64,000 bases of DNA from Thalassospira sp. MCCC 1A03138 (GCF_002115785.1 NZ_JFJY01000004.1:1-64000); one strand, 5' to 3'. Shown: positions 17,265 through 26,085, counted from the first letter of the stretch. Numbers and translations: made by a program. Notes: generated from the letters alone by a model not told the origin.

Positions 17265-18074
17265 ATGCAAAAACGTCCGACTGAACGTCAGGCCAGTATC
17301 GTTGAACTTGTCCGTGCTGACGGTTTCAAGACCATTGAACAGCTTGCCGAACGTTTTCAGGTAACCCCGCAAACCATCCGCCGCGATGTAAACGCCCTTT
17401 GCGACGAAGGATTGCTGCGCCGTCGCCATGGCGGGGTTGAACCGGCGCTCGAACATGAAAACATCGCCTATCGGGCGCGCAAGGTTCTGCATGTGAATGA
17501 AAAGCGCAAGATCGCGGCACTGGTTGCGCGCGCCATTCCCGATGGCGCATCGCTGTTCTTTTCAATCGGCACCACGCCGGAACTGGTCGCAAGCGCGCTT
17601 TTGCAGCATCGCGGTTTGCGGATTTTCACCAACAATCTCAATGTGGCTTACGTCGCCGCCACCAATGACAGCTTTGATGTCACCCTGATCGGTGGCCGGT
17701 TGCGCAATCGCGACCGCGATGTGCTGGGGCCAGAAGTCGAGGCATTCTTTAACAGCTACAAGGTCGATTACGGCATTTTCGGTGTTGGCGGCATTGATGC
17801 CGATGGCAGCCTGCTTGACTTTGACGAACAGGAAGTCCGCGCACGTTCCGCCATTCTGACCAACTCGCGCCAGACCTATCTGGTGGCCGATCACACCAAA
17901 TTCGGGCGTAACGCCGTGGTGCGGGGCGGCTCTGTCACACAGGTCACTGCCTTCTTCACCGATTGCGCACCGCCCGCTGCAATCACCCAGATGATCGAAA
18001 AAAACGGCGTTGCCCTGCATATCCCCGAACCAAACGCCGAATTCCCGACCTTCTACGTCCCCGAAGAGGACTAG
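17265..18074 (+). CDS. DeoR-family repressor, GlpR-like
   Basis: A 269-residue regulator. The N-terminal DeoR helix-turn-helix (about 5-60) reads KTIEQLAERFQVTPQTIRRDVNALCDEGLLRRRHGG. The sugar-phosphate sensor domain (about 75-250) includes the family signature FFSIGTTPELVASAL and VFGVGGIDADGSLLDFDEQEVRAR. Such proteins repress sugar or glycerol-3-phosphate operons until a phosphorylated sugar binds. The layout fits GlpR best, but no glp gene is beside it. It ends in a CTAG shared by the convergent LysR gene, so the two coding regions overlap by 4 bp. Confidence 0.82.
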   Translation: MQKRPTERQASIVELVRADGFKTIEQLAERFQVTPQTIRRDVNALCDEGLLRRRHGGVEPALEHENIAYRARKVLHVNEKRKIAALVARAIPDGASLFFSIGTTPELVASALLQHRGLRIFTNNLNVAYVAATNDSFDVTLIGGRLRNRDRDVLGPEVEAFFNSYKVDYGIFGVGGIDADGSLLDFDEQEVRARSAILTNSRQTYLVADHTKFGRNAVVRGGSVTQVTAFFTDCAPPAAITQMIEKNGVALHIPEPNAEFPTFYVPEED

Positions 18075-18970
18075 GCACCCGTCCAGTCCCGTGCCGCCGC
18101 AATCAATCCATTGCGGACTTCGCGCAATCCGCTGCCCATCACCTTATCACGCCGGACCACAAGCGCCAGACTGCGCGCTAGGTCCGGGGCAAGCTTGCGG
18201 GTCTTGATCGGAAACTGTGTGCGGCCCAGCCGTGCCCCCATCGCGGGCAAAATCGTTGCCCCCAACCCGGCCCCGACCAGCTCCTTGATCGCCTCGACAC
18301 TGCCCAGTTCCATGATGGAATGCCCGGCAACCCCCGCCGCACGCAGCCAGTCATCGACAATGGTGCGTGTCTGGCCGCCGCGTTCATACAAAACCAATGG
18401 AATATCTGCCAGATCAGCCGGCCGAACCAGATCGGGCACATCCATCCCGTCGGGAAAGATCGCGACAAACGGATCGGTCAGAACCGGCACGATATCAAGA
18501 CTGCGCCCGCTGGCGGGCAATGTCACCAGCCCGATATCAAGGCTGTTTTCCTCAATCGATTTCAGAACGTCGCTGGTATTGCCGGTCCGAACGATGATTT
18601 CCAGCTTCGGGAAACGCCGCTGCAACTGTTCCAGAACCTTTGGCAGGAAATAGATGCAGGCCGTTGCACCGGTCCCGATGCGCACCTGCCCGACCGTGCC
18701 ACTGGCAAATCCCGCCACCGCATCCAGGGCGTTCTGAACGGACGCGTCAATCTCCCCCACCCGATCCAGCAAGGCCTGCCCGGCCGGTGTTGGCATCGCG
18801 CGTTTGCCGACGCGCTCAATCAACCGCACACCAAGACGATCTTCAAGCTGGCGGATCTGCTGACTGATCGCAGGCTGGCTTAAATTCTGCCGGGCGGCGG
18901 CGGCAGAAAAACTGCCAAGTTCGATCACATCGGCAAAGGCATGCATCTGATCAAGGTTAAGACCACGCAT
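18071..18970 (-). CDS. LysR-family regulator, divergent from acetyltransferase and MFS genes
   Basis: LysR-type regulator, 299 residues. The helix-turn-helix is at about 1-60 (GSFSAAAARQNLSQPAISQQIRQLEDRLGVRL) with the effector domain at about 90-290. It is divergent from a GNAT acetyltransferase and an MFS exporter, with a T-N11-A dyad in the spacer. The three genes form a self-contained regulated module. The likely role is to induce them in response to the compound that is acetylated or exported. Confidence 0.88.
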   Translation of the reverse strand: MRGLNLDQMHAFADVIELGSFSAAAARQNLSQPAISQQIRQLEDRLGVRLIERVGKRAMPTPAGQALLDRVGEIDASVQNALDAVAGFASGTVGQVRIGTGATACIYFLPKVLEQLQRRFPKLEIIVRTGNTSDVLKSIEENSLDIGLVTLPASGRSLDIVPVLTDPFVAIFPDGMDVPDLVRPADLADIPLVLYERGGQTRTIVDDWLRAAGVAGHSIMELGSVEAIKELVGAGLGATILPAMGARLGRTQFPIKTRKLAPDLARSLALVVRRDKVMGSGLREVRNGLIAAARDWTGA

Positions 18971-18982
18971 CTAAAACTATTC

Positions 18983-18999
18983 CTTATGATTTGCATAAG
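18983..18999. promoter_or_regulatory. LysR-type operator candidate
   Basis: CTTATG-ATTTG-CATAAG is a perfect 6-5-6 dyad containing T-N11-A. It lies 13 bp from the LysR start and 79 bp before the acetyltransferase start. Confidence 0.55.
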
Positions 19000-19077
19000 A
19001 ATACAAATCTTATCTTATTTCAGATGACCGGCTAATGTCACGCCATACAGTTAATCTCTGATATGGAATCCCGATCA

Positions 19078-19650
19078 ATGTCGACCGATACACTGCCTGC
19101 AACCGCCAAAACGTCCGATCTCGTCATACGCGATGCCAATCATTCCGACATTGCCGCCATCACCGCGATTTACCACCACCATGTTCTGACCGGCACCGCC
19201 TCGTTCGAAGAAATCCCGCCGTCTGAGACCGAAATCACCAATCGCTTTGATGCCATCCGTGGCTATGGCCTGCCCTATCTGGTCGCCCTGCGCGGTGATG
19301 TCATCGTCGGCTATTGCTATGCCAGTCTCTATCGCCCGCGTTCGGCCTATCGCCACACGGTGGAAAATTCGATCTATGTCGCGCCGGATTGTATCGGGAA
19401 CGGGATCGGGGCGGCCCTGATGGCGGCTCTTCTCGAACGCTGCGAAGCAGGTCCGTGGCGGCAGATGGTTGCCGCCATCGGCGATAGCAAAAACCACGCA
19501 TCCATTGCCCTGCATCGGAAATTCGGCTTCGACATGACCGGCACCTTCCACAATGTCGGCTACAAGTTCGGCAAATGGCTGGACTCGGTTCTGATGCAAC
19601 GCCCGCTTGGTTCCGACAAACCGGTCATCCCCGGCCCGGCCGATAAATGA
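19078..19650 (+). CDS. GNAT N-acetyltransferase, phosphinothricin acetyltransferase-like
   Basis: A 190-residue acetyltransferase. It matches the Pat/Bar/MddA group by the opening IRDANHSDIAAITAIYHHHVLTGTASFEE, the central ENSIYVAPDCIGNGIGAALM acetyl-CoA loop, and the C-terminal HNVGYKFGKWLDSVLMQR. Members acetylate the amino group of glutamate analogues such as phosphinothricin or methionine sulfoximine. ATG 19078 is chosen over 19063 because only it has a nearby GGA site. The gene overlaps the MFS gene by ATGA, so the two are coupled. Substrate assignment is by family only. Confidence 0.82.
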   Translation: MSTDTLPATAKTSDLVIRDANHSDIAAITAIYHHHVLTGTASFEEIPPSETEITNRFDAIRGYGLPYLVALRGDVIVGYCYASLYRPRSAYRHTVENSIYVAPDCIGNGIGAALMAALLERCEAGPWRQMVAAIGDSKNHASIALHRKFGFDMTGTFHNVGYKFGKWLDSVLMQRPLGSDKPVIPGPADK

Positions 19651-20858
19651 TCACCCGCGCGCTTGTCATAAAGCTGGGGCTTGGGCAGCTCATCAGTTGG
19701 GGCACGGCCTATTATCTGATTGGCAATTTCGGCACCCTGATCGCCCAACATCACGGCTGGTCCAGCAGCGTGGTTTATGCAGGCTTTTCGCTAAGCCTTC
19801 TGACCATGGCTGTCGTCTCCCCCTTTTGCGGCAGGATGATCGACCGTCACGGCGGGCGGATCATCATGACGATGGGATCATGCCTCAATGCCCTTGGCTG
19901 TCTGATCCTTGCATTCGCCGATCAGCAGGTGCTTCATTTCATCGGCTGGATCATCCTTGGGCTTGCCATGCGGGCCACCCTTTATGATGCGGCCTTTGCA
20001 ACCCTCGCCCGGATTGGCGGGCGCGATGCCAGACGGGCAATGGGGCAGATCACGCTTTTTGGCGGCTTGGCCTCAACCGTCTTCTGGCCGCTCGGGCATT
20101 TGATCCAGTCTGAATTCGGCATCACCATCGCCCTTGTCGCCTATGCCGGTTTTGCCCTGTTGACCGTCCCGATGTACGCCGCCATCCCCGATGCCCGACA
20201 TGGCGCACCTTCGGGAACGGGAACCAACCCGACCAATGATACCGATGACCACGGACTGGCAACGCATCAACGCCTGTGCGGCTTTCTGTATGCCGTAATC
20301 GTCACCCTGCTCAATGTCGTGAATGCCGCGATGTCGGCCCACATGATCGCGATCCTGATCGGTCTTGGCTTAACCACCGCCGCTGCGATCAATGCCGCAT
20401 CGCTGCGTGGCATCGGCCAATCCGCGGCGCGTGCCGCCGAAATCCTGTTTGGCAAACGCATCGCCCCGGCAAGCCTGACATTGTTTGCAACCGCCGTTTT
20501 ACCGCTGTGCTTTGTCCTTGCCTTCTGGGGCGATCAGTTTGCGCTTGCCGCCATGACCTTCACCCTGCTTTACGGGGCTGCAAACGGCGTCCTGACAATC
20601 ACACGCGGAACCCTTCCCCTGATGATCTTCGGCAATGCCCGATACGGCCATCAGGTCGGACGATTGCTGGTGCCGGGCTTTATCCTCTCCGCCCTCGCGC
20701 CCAGCCTCTACGAACGCGCCATCGCACACTGGGGGCCCAGCGGCGCGCTCTGGCTTTCCATCGCCCTGCTGGCCTGTGCCTTCGGTGCAGCCATGTGGCT
20801 TTATCTGCTCTTACGCCCGCAAAGGTCTGAACCCCGCCCTGCGCTGATTGCCCGATAG
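19647..20858 (+). CDS. Major facilitator superfamily transporter
   Basis: A 403-residue protein with about twelve membrane helices. The MFS loop between helices 2 and 3 reads GRMIDRHGGRIIM (62-74). A central soluble loop lies near 185-200. It is translationally coupled to the acetyltransferase and under the divergent LysR, suggesting efflux of the same or a related compound. A decayed second copy of part of this gene lies at 23262-23650. Direction of transport and substrate are inferred. Confidence 0.83.
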   Translation: MITRALVIKLGLGQLISWGTAYYLIGNFGTLIAQHHGWSSSVVYAGFSLSLLTMAVVSPFCGRMIDRHGGRIIMTMGSCLNALGCLILAFADQQVLHFIGWIILGLAMRATLYDAAFATLARIGGRDARRAMGQITLFGGLASTVFWPLGHLIQSEFGITIALVAYAGFALLTVPMYAAIPDARHGAPSGTGTNPTNDTDDHGLATHQRLCGFLYAVIVTLLNVVNAAMSAHMIAILIGLGLTTAAAINAASLRGIGQSAARAAEILFGKRIAPASLTLFATAVLPLCFVLAFWGDQFALAAMTFTLLYGAANGVLTITRGTLPLMIFGNARYGHQVGRLLVPGFILSALAPSLYERAIAHWGPSGALWLSIALLACAFGAAMWLYLLLRPQRSEPRPALIAR

Positions 20859-20875
20859 ATATTTCTCATAAAAAA

Positions 20876-20898
20876 GCCCGCAAATCAAATCTGCGGGC
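20876..20898. terminator. Bidirectional terminator between MFS and autotransporter genes
   Basis: GCCCGCA / TGCGGGC stem with a 9-nt loop. On the minus strand it is followed by TTTTTT, favouring use by the autotransporter-like gene. Confidence 0.75.
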
Positions 20899-20919
20899 CT
20901 CACTAGCATCACGTCGCGT

Positions 20920-22746
20920 TCAGAACTTCAGGTCTAAGGTAATCATCACATCTGCGCGCTGCGCAGCCGGATCCCCGGACAGGCTGAGCTTGCTCGAAAA
21001 TCTGTCATCAATATCTGCCAGTGTTGCGCCAGCGGAAATTTCAGGCGTGCCGCTATCAGACAGGCTGGTACCGACATAAGGCGACGCCGTTCCGGCAAAG
21101 CTTCCATCCCGCCCCGTAAACGAAATACCATAAGCAACCAAACCGCTCAGGGTATATTCGCTGTAGTCATCACGCCCAACCATGCGCGACCCTTCGATTG
21201 ACCCCGACAGGCCAGTCCCGCCCGAGGCAAACCGCACACCACCACCAAGGTCAAACGCCCCGGCATCGCCGTTGGTCTGGTCGGTGAAATCGTGGATATA
21301 ACCCGCTTTGACATATGGCGTCAGGGACGTCTCGCTTATCTGGAAAGAATAGGCCAGCTCGGCATTCGGCTTTAACTGAACGGTATTGACCGAGGATTCA
21401 GCAACCCGGCTACCGTCACTTTCGGTATAGGCAGCAAGCGTATTGCGCGACGTCAATGCACCCAGCCCCCCCGTAACCCGAAACGGGCTATCTGCAATTG
21501 GCTGGAAAGTCTGGCGTGCATCAACCTGCAGATACCAGGTCTGGCTGTCGGTATTTCCCGTCACAGTGCTATTGCGGCTTCTGGCGACATCCCCGAACGC
21601 ATATCCCGCAATCGCCGAGAAGGTCAGCATGTCCGACGGTCTATAGATCACATAGGGCGAGAGGTTCCACGTATCCTCTTCGTAAGTGCCGCTCTCAAAG
21701 GTCGTCGTAATGTCGGTTTGAGCGTATCCAACGGACATACCCGCCACCAGTGCGGGCGAAAAACGATAGTCCGCACCGACATTGTACCCCCAGACGCTGC
21801 CGTCGTAACGGCTGTCCTCGCCCGTCCGGTTGCGCGTATTCTCGATATCGGTAAAGGAGCCATACCCCCAGATCGTAATCGGACTTTCACGAGACAGCAG
21901 CGTTCGTTGTTCCGCCCCATCCGTTGCACTATCAGCGTTTTGCGCCGCCGCAAGCACACGTGACGTATCGAAAGACGCAAGCATCGCCAACCCGCCCAGG
22001 GTTGTACCCTCCGTGCGCGTTTTCTTGTCCATCGGATCATCAAGCAAGCCCGCCGAAGCAAAACCGAATTGCTGTGTCGATGTGGTGTTCGTATTAGCCG
22101 GCGCCGTTTCAACGGATGCGCCAGCGGCCACATTGGCCACCCGCGATCCAAAATTCTGCCCGATGATCACGGATTGTGACCGTGTCACCGACCCCTGAAC
22201 CGCGCGCAGGGCGGCGGCCGAGCCCCCCGAAGATGCCGCGTCAACAGTCGTGATTGTGACCGATGCACTGTGGAAGGTCGTACCACCTCCTACCACTAGG
22301 GTATAACTGACGGTCATCTGGATCGTCGCCCCATTCTCCCCATCAATGGTGACCGTCGCGGTTTCATTAGCGGCATTTAGGCGGTCACTTGTGCAATGAG
22401 CACCAGCGGGGGCGTTATAAGCGCCAATCCGACATCCTCTATGCGCAGTATCGTCGCTGCTACCCCCAGTTCCGATCCTGAATTGCTCGGCTGAGAGGTT
22501 CGCGTTTTGGACCTGGAAGACGATATCGCGCAATGCGGTGCTGAAGTTAGTACCACTTGCCGCATCGCAGCGGGCAGCACTGTCGTCGTAGATCACATAA
22601 GCGTTTAATCCAGCGGTTGCTGCGGAGACGTCGCACGTGATTGTCGTCGTTGCCGCAAATGCGTCACGCCCATCACCGGTCATAAAGCCACAAAAGATGG
22701 TCATCGCCAAAAGCAGCGACGATGGCAATTTAACGATATTGATCAT
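20920..22746 (-). CDS. Autotransporter-domain outer membrane protein
   Basis: A 608-residue secreted protein. Residues 1-32 form a signal peptide cleaved after AFA. A passenger region (about 33-300) includes four cysteines and Thr/Ser-rich beta segments. The C-terminal autotransporter beta-barrel (about 325-608) has alternating strands such as YNVGADYRFSPALVAGMSVGYAQT and ends in LDLKF with the terminal Phe needed for barrel insertion. It should sit in the outer membrane with the small passenger exposed. ATG 22746 is chosen because it begins the signal peptide; 22812 would add 22 unlikely residues. The passenger is not one I recognise. It borders a decayed region. Confidence 0.8.
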   Translation of the reverse strand: MINIVKLPSSLLLAMTIFCGFMTGDGRDAFAATTTITCDVSAATAGLNAYVIYDDSAARCDAASGTNFSTALRDIVFQVQNANLSAEQFRIGTGGSSDDTAHRGCRIGAYNAPAGAHCTSDRLNAANETATVTIDGENGATIQMTVSYTLVVGGGTTFHSASVTITTVDAASSGGSAAALRAVQGSVTRSQSVIIGQNFGSRVANVAAGASVETAPANTNTTSTQQFGFASAGLLDDPMDKKTRTEGTTLGGLAMLASFDTSRVLAAAQNADSATDGAEQRTLLSRESPITIWGYGSFTDIENTRNRTGEDSRYDGSVWGYNVGADYRFSPALVAGMSVGYAQTDITTTFESGTYEEDTWNLSPYVIYRPSDMLTFSAIAGYAFGDVARSRNSTVTGNTDSQTWYLQVDARQTFQPIADSPFRVTGGLGALTSRNTLAAYTESDGSRVAESSVNTVQLKPNAELAYSFQISETSLTPYVKAGYIHDFTDQTNGDAGAFDLGGGVRFASGGTGLSGSIEGSRMVGRDDYSEYTLSGLVAYGISFTGRDGSFAGTASPYVGTSLSDSGTPEISAGATLADIDDRFSSKLSLSGDPAAQRADVMITLDLKF

Positions 22747-22924
22747 ACAGGTCCCCCCGAACCATTCCGCACCCAACAGCTTAACCACAAGCAACTCTGC
22801 GTTGCATAACAACCTGATTAGCCAAAATTTTTATTGTGATCAACCTTTTATGAGCCACAAAAACGACGCGCGGCTCCAACGCGCGCGCACTTTCGGCCCT
22901 GTGTCGCTTCTTTTTGGTCGGGAG

Positions 22925-23255
22925 CCTATCTTCAATCCAAAGTGGTTTAACCAGCCTTCTATGCGATTTACAGCATGTCCGAAATCGCTTTGTAAAGATG
23001 CCCCGACACGGGCAAGGTGGGCGGTATATTTCCGGCAATCATCGGACAACGGATCATCCATCGGTACCTTGAACGCATCACGATAATAAATCATGTCATC
23101 AATACTCTTCCCCGGCGCATTGGCCATCTGTCCGTAACTGGCAGTTCAAACCCCGCCAAGGGCTGGATAAATCAACGCCGCGCCCGGACCGCAATCCCGG
23201 CAGCCAACATGCCACCTGCACTGTCGCCAGCCAGAACGATCTTCTTGCCTGAATG
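22925..23255 (-). pseudogene. Relic of a hormone-sensitive-lipase-type alpha/beta hydrolase
   Basis: Three reading frames together spell fragments of one esterase. KKIVLAGDSAGGMLAAGIAVR carries the nucleophile motif GDSAGG. It is followed in another frame by GPGAALIYPALGG, and in a third by SYGQMANAPGKSIDDMIYYRDAF and DPLSDDCRKYTAHLARVG. The order matches the family, but the segment with the catalytic Asp is shortened and at least two frameshifts and internal deletions are needed. The N-terminal half is missing; the sequence runs into the MFS relic. Confidence 0.75.
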
Positions 23256-23261
23256 CGCCCG

Positions 23262-23650
23262 GCGATCTGATCCGTGCCTTTGCCGATCCGCCGGTCTTGC
23301 ATTTCACGGGTTGGGCTGGGCTGGGCTGGGCTGGGCTGGGCTGGGTCGGGTCGGCTTTGCTCGGCTCTGGCCCTGCCATGCCTGCCCCGCCATTCCGATG
23401 CCGCCTTTGTGACATTGGCCGGGCTTGGCGGACGTGATCCAGCACGGGCAACGGGCAAATCCCCTGCCCGGCCTTCGCATGGCTTGGCGGTCTGGCAGTC
23501 TCGCGGCCTGACGGTTTCGCAGCTCCGCCGTCTGGCGATCTGGCATCGACGGACCAGTCGGCCCTGCCGATCTGATCCAGTCGCAATTCGGCCCTGCCGC
23601 AACCACAGTCATTGCCATCGTCACCCTTTTCGGGTTTGCCTCTTTCGACT
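23262..23650 (+). pseudogene. Relic of an MFS transporter related to the gene at 19647
   Basis: DNA here aligns by eye with codons about 86-178 of the intact MFS gene 3.4 kb away. Matching stretches include GCCGATC..GC.GGT.TT.CATTTCA, then the GGGCT expansion, then the DAAF.TLA..GGRD.AR segment, and finally LIQSQFG against LIQSEFG. Frameshifts and insertions break the frame. The 5' and 3' ends are missing. It reads as an old partial duplicate or a related transporter decaying in place. Confidence 0.75.
23313..23354 (+). repeat. GGGCT pentanucleotide tandem repeat
   Basis: Six perfect GGGCT units (23313-23342) are followed by two GGGTC variants and GG. The tract lies inside the MFS relic at the position of the intact gene's HFIGW-LGLAMRA codons, so it is a slippage expansion in non-functional DNA. 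G-tracts with 2-nt loops could form a G-quadruplex. Confidence 0.85.
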
Positions 23651-23739
23651 TCCCGACACTTCCGGCACGTCCCCCTGCCCGAAGGACACATTTCTCCCGT
23701 CATGACTAACAACCGTTTTTCGCCAATGCTCCCCGAAAC

Positions 23740-23870
23740 TTATCGAGGCTGTCGGGCATCACCGCCCGGACGCACGTCCCCCGTAATGACTTTTCCATCC
23801 GCCATCAATACCCCTGTGGCAACGTCGTCGTCGCCCTTTCGGCCTGTCATATCGCTGAACATTCATTGTC
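23740..23870 (-). other. Doubtful small reading frames
   Basis: A 36-residue frame starting at 23850 reads MTGRKGDDDVATGVLMADGK and ends at 23740. It has plausible codon use but no ribosome site. An overlapping frame starting at about 23865 has AGGAAAG upstream but an arginine-rich, non-protein-like translation. Together they may be a frameshifted remnant. I do not recognise a family. Confidence 0.2.
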
Positions 23871-23899
23871 ACTTTCCTGTCTTCCCGGCCCGAATACGC

Positions 23900-23937
23900 A
23901 AAAACCCGCGAAAGCGCATCACGCTTTGCGGGTTTTT
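23900..23937. terminator. Hairpin terminator in decayed region
   Basis: AAAAACCCGC-GAAAGCG pairs with CGCTTT-GCGGGTTTTT with one bulge. It is symmetrical with T-runs both ways. It may have served the decayed plus-strand gene. Confidence 0.7.
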
Positions 23938-24103
23938 GATCCGGGTGCATTTGTCCCGTTGACTTCGCCTTTATGACACAAACAAAAGAACAAATAAAGA
24001 ACATTTTACCGAAAACTCGAAAAAACTTCCGGTGAAAACTCACTCTCCAGAAAATGATTTGTTTTTCAATATGTTATGAACCGCATCCCCGGCCCCAATA
24101 AAA

Positions 24104-24133
24104 GCCGCCCGCAGGATAAATCCGGCGGGCGGT
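24104..24133 (-). terminator. Terminator after prpE
   Basis: CCGCCCGC / GCGGGCGG with an inner GGA/TCC pair, followed on the minus strand by CTTTTATT. Confidence 0.7.
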
Positions 24134-24183
24134 CAAGTTGGCCCGTGCTTATCCGGGCATCAGGAGTTTGCATTACTCGCTGC

Positions 24184-26085
24184 TTACGCCGATTTGGCGT
24201 AACCGATATCTTTCAGGGCTTCGGCAATTTCCGGTAAAATGCCCGGATCATCAATGGTTGCCGGGGCGTTGTAGGCCTCCCCATCCGCGATGGATCGCAT
24301 GGTTTTACGAAGGATTTTGCCCGACCGGGTTTTGGGCAAACGGTCCACGATGGTTGCCTGCTTAAACGCCGCAACCGGCCCGATCTGATCGCGCACCATC
24401 GCAACCACTTCCTTGATGATCGCCTCGTGCGGGCGGTCCACCCCGGATTTCAGAACCACAAAGCCAAGCGGTAATTGCCCCTTAAGGTCATCATGCACCC
24501 CGATCACCGCACATTCGGCGACATCGGGATGACCCGAAAGCACTTCTTCCATTGCCCCGGTCGACAATCGATGCCCCGCGACATTGATGATGTCATCGGT
24601 TCGCGACATCACATAGATATAGCCGTCCTCATCGATAAAACCGGCATCCCCGGTGGCGTAATAGCCCGGAAATTCTTCAAGATAGGCCGATTTAAACCGC
24701 TCATCATTCTGCCAAAGGGTCGGCAATGTCCCTGGCGGCAACGGCAACTTGGCCACCAGTGCGCCGATCTTGCCACGTTCAAGCGGCTTGCCGCCCTCAT
24801 CCACCACCTGCACGTCCCAGCCACAGGCCGCAACCGTCGGCGAGCCATATTTGATCGGCAGCATCTCAATGCCGCGCGGATTGGCACAGATCGACCAGCC
24901 GGTTTCGGTCTGCCACCAATGGTCAATCACCGGTACGCCAAGGCTGTCTTCGGCCCAGTGCAGCGTATCGGGGTCGGATCGTTCCCCGGCAAGATAAAGC
25001 GCCTTCAGGCATGAAAGATCATAATTGGCCATCAACGCGGCCTTGGGATCATCGCGCTTGATCGCGCGAAATGCGGTTGGTGCGGTAAACAGGACCTTGA
25101 CCCGATGCTGTGATATCACCCGCCAGAAGGCCCCGGCATCCGGCGTTCCGACCGGCTTGCCTTCATACATCACCGTCGTGCATCCGGCCAGAAGCGGCGC
25201 ATAAACGATATAGGAATGCCCAACAACCCAGCCGACATCGGATGCTGCCCAATAGACATCACCGGCCTCGACGTCATAGATATTTTTCATCGACCAGTTA
25301 AGCGCCACCATATGGCCGCCATTGTCGCGCACGACCCCTTTGGGCTGGCCGGTCGTGCCCGACGTGTAAAGGACATAAAGCGGATCGGTCGCCGCCACCG
25401 GCACACAATCAGCCGGGGCCGCCTTGGCGCATTCCGCCATCCAGTCAAAATCACGCCCGTCAATCAGGGGGGCCGAACATTGCGCGCGCTGGAACATCAG
25501 CACCGTTTCGACCTTGTGCTTCGCCTGATCAATCGCCCGGTCCAGAAGCGGCTTGTATTCGATCACGCGTGATCCCTCGATACCGCAACTGGCACTCAGG
25601 ATCAGCCTAGGCTTTGCATCATTGATCCGGGTTGCAAGCTCGTTGGATGCAAAGCCACCAAACACGACCGAATGGATCGCACCAATGCGCGCACATGCCA
25701 GCATCGCCATCGCCGCCTGCGGGATCATCGGCATGTAAATGATCACCCGGTCACCCTTGGTCACCCCCTTGGCATGCAGGGCTCCGGCAAGGCGCGCAAC
25801 ATCATCGCGCAGCCGGTTATAGGTGAATGTTTCGATCGTATTGGTGACGGGGCTGTCATAAATCAGGGCCGCCTGTTCGCCGCGGCCATTTTCGATATGA
25901 CGATCCAGCGCGTTAAAGCAGGTATTGACCATCCCGCCTTCAAACCAGCGATAAAACGGCGCGTTGCTGTCATCAAGCACCCGGTCCCACTTCTTGTACC
26001 AGGACAGACTTTCCGCAGCTTCTGCCCAGAAACCTTCCCTGTCCGCGATCGAACGATCATAGATTTCCTGATAGCGACCCGTCAT
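24184..26085 (-). CDS. prpE: Propionyl-CoA synthetase (acyl-CoA synthetase, PrpE type)
   Basis: A 633-residue adenylate-forming enzyme that activates propionate, and less well acetate, to the CoA ester via an acyl-AMP. The N-terminal ACAS segment is followed by the P-loop YTSGTTGQPKGVV, the core GWVVGHSYIVYAPLLAG and WWQTETGW, the hinge YATGDAG, and the C-terminal catalytic lysine in PKTRSGKILRK. The NWSMKNIYD segment and overall length favour PrpE over acetyl-CoA synthetase. The start at 26085 has AGGAAG 8 nt upstream. No methylcitrate-cycle genes are adjacent. Confidence 0.85.
   Translation of the reverse strand: MTGRYQEIYDRSIADREGFWAEAAESLSWYKKWDRVLDDSNAPFYRWFEGGMVNTCFNALDRHIENGRGEQAALIYDSPVTNTIETFTYNRLRDDVARLAGALHAKGVTKGDRVIIYMPMIPQAAMAMLACARIGAIHSVVFGGFASNELATRINDAKPRLILSASCGIEGSRVIEYKPLLDRAIDQAKHKVETVLMFQRAQCSAPLIDGRDFDWMAECAKAAPADCVPVAATDPLYVLYTSGTTGQPKGVVRDNGGHMVALNWSMKNIYDVEAGDVYWAASDVGWVVGHSYIVYAPLLAGCTTVMYEGKPVGTPDAGAFWRVISQHRVKVLFTAPTAFRAIKRDDPKAALMANYDLSCLKALYLAGERSDPDTLHWAEDSLGVPVIDHWWQTETGWSICANPRGIEMLPIKYGSPTVAACGWDVQVVDEGGKPLERGKIGALVAKLPLPPGTLPTLWQNDERFKSAYLEEFPGYYATGDAGFIDEDGYIYVMSRTDDIINVAGHRLSTGAMEEVLSGHPDVAECAVIGVHDDLKGQLPLGFVVLKSGVDRPHEAIIKEVVAMVRDQIGPVAAFKQATIVDRLPKTRSGKILRKTMRSIADGEAYNAPATIDDPGILPEIAEALKDIGYAKSA

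Larger units (their letters stand above)
22747..24183. other. Decayed region between autotransporter and prpE genes
   Basis: About 1.4 kb with no intact gene. It contains a broken esterase gene (minus), a broken MFS gene (plus) with a GGGCT repeat expansion inside it, a doubtful small reading frame near 23740-23870, and two hairpin terminators (23900-23937 and 24104-24133). The segment 22747-22840 shows nothing further. Confidence 0.7.

Noticed and set aside
22840..23127. A 95-codon minus-strand frame that looks protein-like (MANAPGKSIDDMIYYRDAF...)
   Set aside because: It is one frame of the decayed esterase. The family's earlier motifs continue upstream in two other frames, so it is not a stand-alone gene.
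22747..24183. An insertion sequence as the cause of the decayed region
   Set aside because: No transposase fragment, terminal inverted repeats or target duplication could be found around the relics.
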